Source of the DNA: Streptomyces sp. NRRL WC-3618
GTDB taxonomy: Bacteria > Actinomycetota > Actinomycetes > Streptomycetales > Streptomycetaceae
Length of the DNA: 6,915 nucleotides
NCBI RefSeq assembly: GCF_001280005.1
Contig: NZ_LGDW01000129.1
Coordinates: forward strand, 1-6,915
Direction of reading: 5' to 3'
Each line of letters begins with the position of its first letter. The stretch's first letter is position 1. Below, piece by piece: positions 1-5,321 of this stretch. The notes beneath the pieces were generated by a model that did no database searches, was not told where the DNA came from, and saw only the letters and a list, made by a program, of their open reading frames with translations. The position numbers were made by a program, and so were the translations under genes.

Positions 1-100
1 AAACATCAACGGCTCGTTTGAGAGACACCCAAGTAGCACGGGGCCCGAGAAATCCCGTGTGAATCTGGCGGGACCACCCGTTAAGCCTAAATATTCCCTT
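1..100 (+). rRNA. Internal fragment of 23S ribosomal RNA (partial, chimeric junction)
   Basis: This stretch reads as a piece from the 5' third of actinobacterial 23S rRNA. It holds the conserved runs CCCAAGTAGCACGGGGCCCG (29-48), GAATCTGGCGGGACCACCCG (61-80) and TTAAGCCTAAATATTCCC (81-98), which in an intact rRNA lead into the GGTGACCGATAG motif. The match is from memory of the rRNA, not from an alignment. Base composition drops clearly here (for example TTAAGCCTAAATATTCC) compared with the very GC-rich neighbour. The expected continuation never appears: from about base 101 the sequence is the minus-strand ATPase gene. The left end is cut by the window. It is neither a complete nor a functional rRNA gene as seen; it is most likely an assembly or library chimera at a contig end, less likely a true rearrangement. 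Confidence 0.87.
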
Positions 101-582
101 TGGCCCGTGGTGGTGATGGCCGGGTCGAGGGGGTTCAGGCGGATGCCCATGTCCAGGGCGGCCATGGGGTCCAGGCGGATGGGGGTTATCCCCAACTCCT
201 GGGCGATGAGGTTCCATTCGCCGACGCCGTCCTCGCCCTGGGCGTCCAGGACGACCACCTGGCGGTCCCGGAAGCGGAGTTGACGTAGGACGTAGGTCTT
301 CTCGAGGGCTGACTTGCCGTTGCCCGATTCGCCCAGCACCAGCCAGTGCGGGGCGGGGAGTTGCTGGCCGTACAGCTGGAAGGGGTCGTAGATGTAGCCC
401 TTCCCGGAGTACACCTCGCGGCCGATGATGACGCCGGAGTCGCCGAGGCCGGGGGCGGCGGTGGGGAGGTAGACGGCCTGGGCCTGGCCCGTGGAGGTGC
501 GGACGGGCAGGCGGGTCGTCTCGACCTTGCCGAAGAGGAACGACGTGAAGGTGTCGGTGAGGGCGGTCAGCGGGTCCCGCAT
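101..582 (-). CDS. VirB4/TraC-like ATPase motor domain, 3' part missing
   Basis: This is the energising ATPase of a type IV secretion-like machine, expected at the cytoplasmic face of the membrane. About 161 codons remain from an ATG at 582. The region around residues 50-80 resembles the start of VirB4 motor domains (GDSGVIIGREVYSGKGYIYD, then PHWLVLG). Walker A is GESGNGKS at residues 84-91, with Lys90 as the phosphate-binding lysine. It is followed by strand VVVLDAQGEDGVGEW (109-123), the 'D..GE' strand typical of VirB4/HerA-type ATPases. Walker B and the C-terminal helices should lie beyond codon 161 but are replaced by 23S rRNA sequence. If read through, the frame stays open but codes for rRNA. 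The start lies 13 bases after the stop of the upstream gene, which supplies the missing VirB4 N-terminal half. The family assignment is firm; the partner relationship is inferred from order. Confidence 0.85.
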
Positions 583-595
583 CAGCGCATCAGCC

Positions 596-2164
596 CTACC
601 TTCGGATTCCGGTGGCGAACGGGAGTGTGTTGACGAACGCTCGGTGGTGCTCTCGGTCGCACCATTCCAGCTTCAGGTACGACTTGCCCGCGGACGCCCT
701 TATCGTGCGCTTGTCGCGCGCCAGGGCCTCGGGTGAGCGGGAGGAGACGGTGATGTAGCCGACCAGGTTCACGCCGGCCGCGCCGCTGGCGAGGTCCTCG
801 CCGCGCTGGTCGAGGCGGTTGTGGGAGGCGATGTCGCGGGGGTCGACCGTGCGGTTCATCTTGGCGGCTCGGCTCGCCTCCGCGTCGTCGTTCGTCTTTT
901 CGGTGAGCATGCGTTCGATGGCTACCTCGGTGGGTTCGAGGTCCATCGTGACCGCCACCGTGCGGATGACGTCCGGGGTGTGGACCAGGAGCGGGGCGAG
1001 GAAGTTGACGCCCACCGGGGTCATCGGCCATTCCTTCACCCACGCCGTGGAGTGGCACCAGGGGGCGCGCGTCGACGACTCGCGGGTCTTCGCCTGGAGG
1101 TACGTCGGCTCCATGGCGTCCAGTTCGGCCGGCCAGGCGTTGCGCTTCGTCATCGCCTGGAGATGGTCGATGGGGTGGTCCGGGTCGTACATGGAGTGGA
1201 TGAGGGAGGCCAGTCTGCCCTGGCCGAGGGGCTGGCGGACGCGGATGTCCGCCTCCTGGAGCCGGGAGCAGATGTCCGTCAGCTCGCGGGCCATGACCAC
1301 CGCGAGGCCGGCGTCCCGGTCGACCTTCCGGCCGTGCTGGGGGCGGGCCGCGCGAGCCATCGTGTGGGCCTCGGCGGCCAGTTCACGGTTGAAGTGCATA
1401 CAGGCGACGAGGTACGCGCGGTGCTGTTCGCTGCTCGTCGACACCATGGACTGCAGCTGGTCGTACGAGTGCTGCAGCCACGGCGGTGACTTCTCGTCGC
1501 CGCGTACGGCCACGTCCTTGGCGTGGGCGTCCGGGTCGGCGGGGAGGGTGCGGGCGAGGATCTGGAGGCGGGTGACGAAGCCGTCGCCGTTCGCCACGTG
1601 CTTGAGCAGCGTGCCGAAACGGTCGACGAGGGCCTCCTGGTCCTCGCTGTCGCGCAGGCCGACGCCCGGGCCCTCGATCTCGATCGCCGCCGTCACCGTA
1701 CGGCGGTCGGCGTGCAGGAGTACGGCGATCTCGTCCGGGCCGAACGGGGCGGCGAGCCAGTTGATGCGGCCGATGCCCGGCGGCGGGCCGATCTCGACCT
1801 CGCGGCCGTCGATCTGGGTGCCGGCCTCCATGACGGAGCTGCGGTAGGCGGTGCCCTGGCGGAGCGAGCGCTTGTAACTGCGGTTGATCTCGAACCACTT
1901 GTAGAAGGTGCGGCGCTTGTACGGGACGTACACCACCGCGAGGGCCAGCATCGGGAAGCCGGTCAGTAGCACGATCCGCAGGGCCAGGACGGGCACGACC
2001 AGGCCGCACACCATGCCGAGGAAGGCGCCCACGATGATGAGCGCGATCTCGCCGGACTCACGGTTTCGGCCGACGATCGCGTTCGGCCGGGCGCGGCCGA
2101 TGAGATACGTACGGCGGGGCGAGACCGTGTGGGATACGTGGGCCACATGGGAATCGGTCGTCAA
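596..2164 (-). CDS. VirB3/PrgI-like membrane hairpin fused to VirB4 N-terminal-like domain (SCO6880-type protein)
   Basis: This 522-residue protein resembles the Streptomyces family usually called SCO6880. Residues 40-57 and 61-80 form a hydrophobic hairpin, like VirB3/PrgI, followed by a basic stretch (PYKRRTFYKWFEINRSYKRS, 81-100) that should face the cytoplasm. The rest (about 105-522) is a soluble domain without Walker A or B. Its end, with a GYITVSSRSPEAL-like strand (469-481) and FVNTLPFATG (510-519), matches the segment that precedes the motor domain in full-length VirB4/TraC. The next gene begins where that motor domain would start, so the two products probably form one functional VirB4. 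Translation starts at TTG 2164: a GGAGGTGA ribosome site lies 6 bases upstream, and the start overlaps the previous stop (TTGA), which indicates coupled translation. No catalytic role of its own is expected. Membership rests on recalled family features, not a search. Confidence 0.85.
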   Translation of the reverse strand: MTTDSHVAHVSHTVSPRRTYLIGRARPNAIVGRNRESGEIALIIVGAFLGMVCGLVVPVLALRIVLLTGFPMLALAVVYVPYKRRTFYKWFEINRSYKRSLRQGTAYRSSVMEAGTQIDGREVEIGPPPGIGRINWLAAPFGPDEIAVLLHADRRTVTAAIEIEGPGVGLRDSEDQEALVDRFGTLLKHVANGDGFVTRLQILARTLPADPDAHAKDVAVRGDEKSPPWLQHSYDQLQSMVSTSSEQHRAYLVACMHFNRELAAEAHTMARAARPQHGRKVDRDAGLAVVMARELTDICSRLQEADIRVRQPLGQGRLASLIHSMYDPDHPIDHLQAMTKRNAWPAELDAMEPTYLQAKTRESSTRAPWCHSTAWVKEWPMTPVGVNFLAPLLVHTPDVIRTVAVTMDLEPTEVAIERMLTEKTNDDAEASRAAKMNRTVDPRDIASHNRLDQRGEDLASGAAGVNLVGYITVSSRSPEALARDKRTIRASAGKSYLKLEWCDREHHRAFVNTLPFATGIRR

Positions 2165-3501
2165 CGCCCGTCACCTCCAGGGCGGTTGGATCGGTTGCTG
2201 TTGCCGGCGTGCGGGGCGCTGCGCGGCGGGGGTGCGGCGGAGGGGACAGATCCGCCGCCTCCCGAGGGCCGCGAGCTGTGCGCGGCCACGCCGCCGGACG
2301 CGGGGTTGGCGGGGCGCGGTGCGGAGGACGACTGGCCGCCGCCTCCACCGCCCCCGTTGTTGTCCGCCCGGCTGCTGTGGGTCTTGATGCCCTGGGCGAC
2401 GAGGGTCGCCGGGGAGCTGATGACGGCGGCGGCCTTGCCTTCGGCGCCCTGCATGATGCGGTTGTTGCGGGAGTTCGCGATCTCGTCGCCGAAGCCGGGG
2501 ACGAAGCGGTAGATCATCGCGCTCGCGAAGATGGCGAGAAGGATGATGGAGAGGCCGGAGACGACGGCCGAGAAGGAGTCCGGGCCGTCGTTCGCGGACA
2601 GCGCGCCGGCCAGGCCGAGGACGATGGCGATCACCGGTTTGACCAGGATGACCGCGATCATGATGCCGGCCCAGCGGCGGACGTGCCCCCACAGGTTCTT
2701 GTCGACGAGCCCCGCGTACACGACCGTGCCGAGCAGCGCGCCGACGTACAGCAGGGCGGCCCGGATGACGAGCTCCAGCCACAGGATGCCGGCGGCGAGG
2801 ATCGACACCATGGACACCACGATCAGCATGATCGGGCCGCCGCCGATGTCCCGGCCCTTGGCCAGAGCACCGGAGAAGGTGCCGAAGAACGTGTCGGTCT
2901 GGTCGCCGGTCGCGCTCGCGAGGACCTCGGTGACGCCGTCGGTCGCCGAGACGACGGTGTAGAGGATGAGGGGCGTGAAGGCGGAGGCCAGGACGGTCAG
3001 CCAGAGGAAGCCGATCGCCTCGGAGACGGCCGTGGTGAGGGGGACGCCCCGCATGGCCCGCTTGGCGACCGCGAGCAGCCACAGCACCAGGGTCAGGACG
3101 GTGGACGCGGCGAACACGACCGCGTACTGCTGGAGGAACTTTTGGTTGGTGAAGTCGACGGTCGCCGTCGCCTTCACGGCCTCGCTGAGCTTGTCGACCG
3201 TCCAGGAGGCGGCGTCGGCACAGCCCTTGGCGAGGGAGGACAGGGGGTCGAGCGTGGCGGTGGGGTTGGGGAGCGATCCCTTGCCGGCGGCGCCCTGCTC
3301 GTTCTCGCAGAGTTCCTTCGCCTTGTCGGTGAGTAGCGCGCACTTCGCGCTGTCGGCCGTTGGTGATGCCGACGGCGAGGGGGACGGTGTCGGTGCCGCG
3401 TATGCCTGGGACGCCAGGAGTACGGCCGTCGTCTGTACGGCTGTCAGCGCGCCGGCGAGCTTGAGCACGAGGTGGGGCTTACCTGGCGTGTTACCGGGCA
3501 T
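2161..3501 (-). CDS. VirB6/TrbL-like polytopic membrane protein with signal peptide
   Basis: This 446-residue integral membrane protein probably forms the inner-membrane channel platform of the secretion machine. Residues 11-36 look like a cleavable signal peptide ending AYA-AP, followed by a Pro/Ser-rich stretch (36-50) and an extracytoplasmic segment with Cys54, Cys65 and Cys94. Six hydrophobic segments follow at about 124-146, 161-183, 223-241, 243-264, 278-298 and 312-333, the layout of VirB6/TrbL proteins. The C-terminal tail (about 335-446) is hydrophilic and of low complexity, with a run of seven glycines (383-389) and many Ser, Pro, Arg and Asn. The start is ATG 3501, with GGAGGG seven bases upstream. 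It overlaps the VirB8-like gene by 11 bases and the next gene by 4, so the three are translationally coupled. Channel role is inferred from topology and neighbours; sequence similarity to VirB6 is too low to judge by eye. Confidence 0.8.
   Translation of the reverse strand: MPGNTPGKPHLVLKLAGALTAVQTTAVLLASQAYAAPTPSPSPSASPTADSAKCALLTDKAKELCENEQGAAGKGSLPNPTATLDPLSSLAKGCADAASWTVDKLSEAVKATATVDFTNQKFLQQYAVVFAASTVLTLVLWLLAVAKRAMRGVPLTTAVSEAIGFLWLTVLASAFTPLILYTVVSATDGVTEVLASATGDQTDTFFGTFSGALAKGRDIGGGPIMLIVVSMVSILAAGILWLELVIRAALLYVGALLGTVVYAGLVDKNLWGHVRRWAGIMIAVILVKPVIAIVLGLAGALSANDGPDSFSAVVSGLSIILLAIFASAMIYRFVPGFGDEIANSRNNRIMQGAEGKAAAVISSPATLVAQGIKTHSSRADNNGGGGGGGQSSSAPRPANPASGGVAAHSSRPSGGGGSVPSAAPPPRSAPHAGNSNRSNRPGGDGR
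2171..2178 (-). promoter_or_regulatory. Ribosome binding site that fixes the TTG start at 2164
   Basis: The minus strand reads GGAGGTGA from 2178 to 2171, an almost full anti-16S match, with GGAGG ending 9 bases before TTG 2164. It lies within the last codons of the VirB6-like gene. The next in-frame candidate, a GTG six codons further in, has no comparable site, so the TTG start is preferred. Confidence 0.8.
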
Positions 3502-4378
3502 AGGTGAACCCTCCGTACTCGTCGATGGCCTTGCTGATCTCGTCGGAGCCGGCGGCCCGGCCGTCGCCGGGGACCGGGGTCGGACCTTCCTTCTCCGTGT
3601 AGGAGACGACCTTCCAGTCGTCGCCCGACCAGCGCATGTCGTACGTCCAGGTGTTCCAGGACGAGGTGACGGGGTTCGTGGACTTGTCGCCGGCGATGCC
3701 GCTCAGGCCGACGTACCAGACCTCCACCGTGGCGGTGCTGCCGCCGTACGCCACCGTCTTCGTACCGAGCGGGGTCACCCGGGAGACGAACGTGCTGCCC
3801 TCGGGGGCGTTGCCGCGCGCGTCGAGACCGAGTCTGGTGAGCAGGTTGGCCGAATAGGCCTTGTCCAGGGGGGCCTTGAGTTTGGCGGCGGCCTCGGCGG
3901 TGAAGAAGGTGTCGATGATCTTGTCCCGGCTGTCCTTGCGGAACATGCCGGTGGAGCCCAGTGACACCGCGTAGTTGGCCGCCGCGGACTGGACGCCCTG
4001 GCGGTCGTGCGCGAACCCGGACGGGATGTCCGCCTTCTTCGTCGTGACCGGCTGCTTGCCGGAGGCCGCGGTGGGCGCCGCGTCGGGCTGGCCGGCGCTG
4101 CCGCTGTTGCTGCCGGAACCGCTGCCCTTGGTGGAGGGCGCCGCGGACGTAGAGGAATCGTCTCCTCCACGGTTCGCGAAAGCGATCGCGGCGATCAGCG
4201 CGGCGACCACGGCCACCCCCGTCACCATGCCCCGCGACGACTTGGGGCGCCGGGCGCCGCCGTAGGGGCCGCCGGTCTGCTGGTCGTGGTAGCGGGTCCG
4301 GGTCTGGCCGGTGCCGCCGTACCCGCCGTCGTCGGGGCGCGTGGCGTCGCCGTTGCTCTGGCTGTCACCAAGGCTCAT
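3491..4378 (-). CDS. VirB8/TcpC-like bitopic membrane protein
   Basis: This 295-residue protein has a hydrophilic Gly/Gln/Arg-rich cytoplasmic N-terminus (1-50) and one membrane helix (about 51-68, GMVTGVAVVAALIAAIAFAN). A Ser/Gly/Ala/Thr-rich linker (70-115) follows, then an external domain (about 120-270). That domain begins with helix-rich sequence (AAANYAVSLGSTGMF, 132-146) and ends with strands holding WNTWTYDMRWSGDDWKVVSY (241-260). This Trp-rich 'W.gdWKv' ending is typical of NTF2-like folds, including VirB8 and TcpC, which nucleate assembly of type IV secretion channels. The VirB8 assignment is therefore inference from topology, the terminal motif and position ahead of a VirB6-like gene. 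ATG 4378 is preceded by GAGGGGG about 10 bases upstream. The next gene starts inside its last codons. It could instead be an unrelated NTF2-like anchor protein. Confidence 0.75.
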   Translation of the reverse strand: MSLGDSQSNGDATRPDDGGYGGTGQTRTRYHDQQTGGPYGGARRPKSSRGMVTGVAVVAALIAAIAFANRGGDDSSTSAAPSTKGSGSGSNSGSAGQPDAAPTAASGKQPVTTKKADIPSGFAHDRQGVQSAAANYAVSLGSTGMFRKDSRDKIIDTFFTAEAAAKLKAPLDKAYSANLLTRLGLDARGNAPEGSTFVSRVTPLGTKTVAYGGSTATVEVWYVGLSGIAGDKSTNPVTSSWNTWTYDMRWSGDDWKVVSYTEKEGPTPVPGDGRAAGSDEISKAIDEYGGFTYAR

Positions 4379-4394
4379 TGCGCGCCCGCCCCCT

Positions 4395-4428
4395 CGAACT
4401 CGTCTCGCACGAACTCGTATCGAACTCG
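4395..4428. repeat. Three exact copies of an 8-mer in the leader of the VirB8-like gene
   Basis: The octamer CGAACTCG (CGAGTTCG on the transcribed strand) occurs at 4395-4402, 4410-4417 and 4421-4428, with start-to-start spacings of 15 and 11 bases. A degenerate fourth unit (TCGAATCC) follows at 4431. The copies lie 17 to 50 bases ahead of ATG 4378, just upstream of the ribosome site. They could be tandem protein-binding boxes or local slippage products; the sequence does not decide. Confidence 0.6.
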
Positions 4429-4437
4429 CGTCGAATC

Positions 4438-4457
4438 CACGCGTACGGGTACGCGTG
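4438..4457. promoter_or_regulatory. Perfect 9+9 bp palindrome with 2-base centre (operator candidate)
   Basis: Arms CACGCGTAC (4438-4446) and GTACGCGTG (4449-4457) are exact reverse complements around a GG centre. The site lies about 60 bases upstream of ATG 4378. The two-base centre is too tight for a normal RNA loop, so binding by a dimeric repressor or activator is the more likely reading. The cognate regulator is unknown. Confidence 0.55.
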
Positions 4458-4529
4458 CCAGTACGACGGTAGCCGTGCTGGTCCCCGGGCGGGCGCGGTG
4501 TGGTGACTCGACATCAGGGAGACGCAACC

Positions 4530-4599
4530 TCAGTCGGTGGGCACGACGGGTGGGTGGATGGTGGAGGGAAGAACCGGGTGCGCCCGGCGGTCCGACTGA
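4530..4599 (-). other. Long-range inverted repeat enclosing a GC hairpin in the intergenic transcript
   Basis: TCAGTCGG (4530-4537) and CCGACTGA (4592-4599) are perfect 8-base complements 54 bases apart. Inside them CCGGG (4574-4578) and CCCGG (4583-4587) form a second 5 bp stem with a four-base loop. A transcript running from the two-helix membrane gene into the VirB8-like gene could fold through both stems. Whether it acts as a processing site, an attenuator or nothing cannot be told by eye; chance complementarity is possible in such GC-rich DNA. Confidence 0.35.
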
Positions 4600-4605
4600 C
4601 GAGAC

Positions 4606-4625
4606 GCGCCACGCGCGGGTGGCGC
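4606..4625 (-). terminator. Hairpin just after the two-helix membrane gene (terminator or attenuator)
   Basis: GCGCCAC (4606-4612) and GTGGCGC (4619-4625) form a perfect 7 bp stem with a six-base loop. It begins 4 bases past the stop codon of the small membrane protein gene. No U-run follows, as is common for Streptomyces terminators. Partial termination here would make the small subunit more abundant than the downstream channel proteins. Confidence 0.5.
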
Positions 4626-4628
4626 CCG

Positions 4629-4937
4629 CTACACGGCCATGCCGTACACGATGGTGAAGAGAGTGCCGAGCGAGCCGATGATGAACACGCCCGTCAGGCC
4701 CGCGATGATGAGGCCCTTGCCCTGTTCCGCGCTGAAGGTGTCACGTAGCGCCGTGGCGCCGATACGCTGCTTTGCCGCACCCCAGATCGCGATGCCCAGG
4801 CACATCAGGATGGCCACGGCCATGACGACCTGGACCATCGTCTTCGCTTCGGTGCCCAGGCTGCCGAAGGGGCCCCAGTCCGGAGCGATCCCGCCGATGA
4901 TGGTGTTGATGTCGCCTTTTTCGGCCGCAAGCCACAT
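4629..4937 (-). CDS. Small two-helix membrane protein, possible VirB2/pilin-like subunit of the secretion machine
   Basis: This 102-residue protein has a short N-terminus (MWLAAEKGDINTIIGGIAPD), a membrane helix at about 35-54 (VQVVMAVAILMCLGIAIWGA), a short charged loop with Lys56, Arg58, Arg65 and Lys74, and a second helix at about 76-99. Size and two-helix hairpin topology fit VirB2-type pilins or small gated subunits, and it stands first in the secretion cluster. No signal peptide is clear. A pilin role is inference from topology and position; many small two-helix proteins would look alike. I prefer ATG 4937, because AGGTGAG lies four bases upstream at 4948-4942. A GTG at 4946 would add three residues, but it sits inside that ribosome site. 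A hairpin follows the stop directly, and a 250-base gap separates it from the VirB8-like gene, so it may be expressed separately or in excess. Confidence 0.75.
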   Translation of the reverse strand: MWLAAEKGDINTIIGGIAPDWGPFGSLGTEAKTMVQVVMAVAILMCLGIAIWGAAKQRIGATALRDTFSAEQGKGLIIAGLTGVFIIGSLGTLFTIVYGMAV

Positions 4938-5143
4938 GTAACTCACCTAAGTCACCGCCCCTGTCGGGTAGTTCCGCGCGCCCCCTGCCGCAGTGCAGAG
5001 GTCAGGTCCATTCTCGCCGAAGATGACCCTGTCGGACGTCGACTTGAAGTCATTGATTGGCGGGTTTCGTACGAATACCTTGCCACCGGCCCTCGCGGCA
5101 CCCTATGGAGGGAGCGCGGGACGGTACGCGAGGGGTTGAACGG

Positions 5144-5172
5144 ATCGTATGGTCACTCTGTGTATCACGGCA
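5144..5172 (-). promoter_or_regulatory. Weak promoter candidate for the secretion cluster
   Basis: On the minus strand TACGAT (5149-5144) is a fair -10 element for a vegetative Streptomyces sigma factor. It stands 17 bases from TGCCGT (5172-5167), which is a poor -35 match. A start near 5137 would give a leader of about 200 bases before ATG 4937. The call rests on the -10 and the spacing only. Confidence 0.2.
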
Positions 5173-5198
5173 GGTTACGCCGGGCAATGAGGTGTGGG

Positions 5199-5220
5199 CG
5201 GAACCTGTGGTGTGGTTCCG
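5199..5220. promoter_or_regulatory. 7+7 bp inverted repeat with 8-base centre
   Basis: CGGAACC (5199-5205) and GGTTCCG (5214-5220) are exact complements around TGTGGTGT. It may be a dimeric operator ahead of the small membrane protein gene or a second downstream hairpin for the protease transcript. The spacing of half-sites (15 bases) is longer than one helical turn. Confidence 0.4.
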
Positions 5221-5224
5221 TCGT

Positions 5225-5262
5225 TGACCACCGATGGCCAGCTGCGAACACCGGTGTGGTCA
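5225..5262. promoter_or_regulatory. Nested inverted repeats, including a 10-base perfect palindrome
   Basis: TGACCAC (5225-5231) and GTGGTCA (5256-5262) are exact complements 24 bases apart. The right half overlaps the perfect palindrome ACACCGGTGT (5248-5257). Together with the repeat just to the left this makes a 64-base stretch dense in symmetry between protease terminator and secretion cluster. Function unknown. Confidence 0.35.
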
Positions 5263-5321
5263 CGGGCCGCTTCTGACGGTCTGTATCCAGGGCCAGGCTA
5301 TCGCGGACCCCGGACATGGCG

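Larger units (their letters stand above)
4938..5321. other. Intergenic region, no gene seen; palindromes and probable control sequences
   Basis: I find no credible coding sequence on either strand; the open frames present lack Streptomyces codon structure or are shadows of the protease gene. The region is less GC-rich than the genes around it, as expected for a promoter region. It should carry the promoter of the small membrane protein gene. Listed separately are a weak promoter candidate and palindromic sites. A further perfect 10-base palindrome, TTCGTACGAA, lies at 5066-5075. Confidence 0.6.

Noticed and set aside
1..100. Reading the ATPase frame on through the junction to the window edge
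   Set aside because: The frame stays open, but the DNA is rRNA; the added residues have no relation to VirB4 proteins.
59..283. Plus-strand small open frame crossing the rRNA/ATPase junction
   Set aside because: It begins inside 23S rRNA sequence and continues antisense to the ATPase gene, so it cannot be a natural gene.
819..1847. Long plus-strand open frame of 342 codons opposite the VirB4 N-terminal-like gene
   Set aside because: It mirrors a well-supported minus-strand gene, has no ribosome site, and its product is Arg/Ser/Trp-rich without family features. Long antisense frames are routine in DNA of this GC content.
101..2164. Possible frameshift splitting one VirB4 gene in two
   Set aside because: The upstream gene has a proper stop, the downstream gene has its own start 13 bases later, and both ends match natural domain boundaries. 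The arrangement also fits a recognised Streptomyces family.
2340..2365. CCG-rich run as a possible CRISPR or microsatellite
   Set aside because: It is the codon run for seven glycines in the VirB6-like tail; no spacer-repeat structure exists anywhere in the window.
2209..3336. Plus-strand open frame of 375 codons opposite the VirB6-like gene
   Set aside because: Asp/Gly/Arg/His-rich low-complexity product, no ribosome site, and the minus strand encodes six membrane helices.
5200..5226. Plus-strand GGAAC-N17-CGTT pattern resembling an extracytoplasmic-function sigma promoter
   Set aside because: The spacer is longer than usual for this type, it would read into the antisense of the protease, and GGAAC is part of an inverted repeat that explains it equally well.
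4938..5321. Riboswitch or tRNA in the intergenic region
   Set aside because: I looked for cloverleaf arms with a TTCRA-type T-loop and for c-di-AMP or cobalamin conserved boxes on both strands and saw none.
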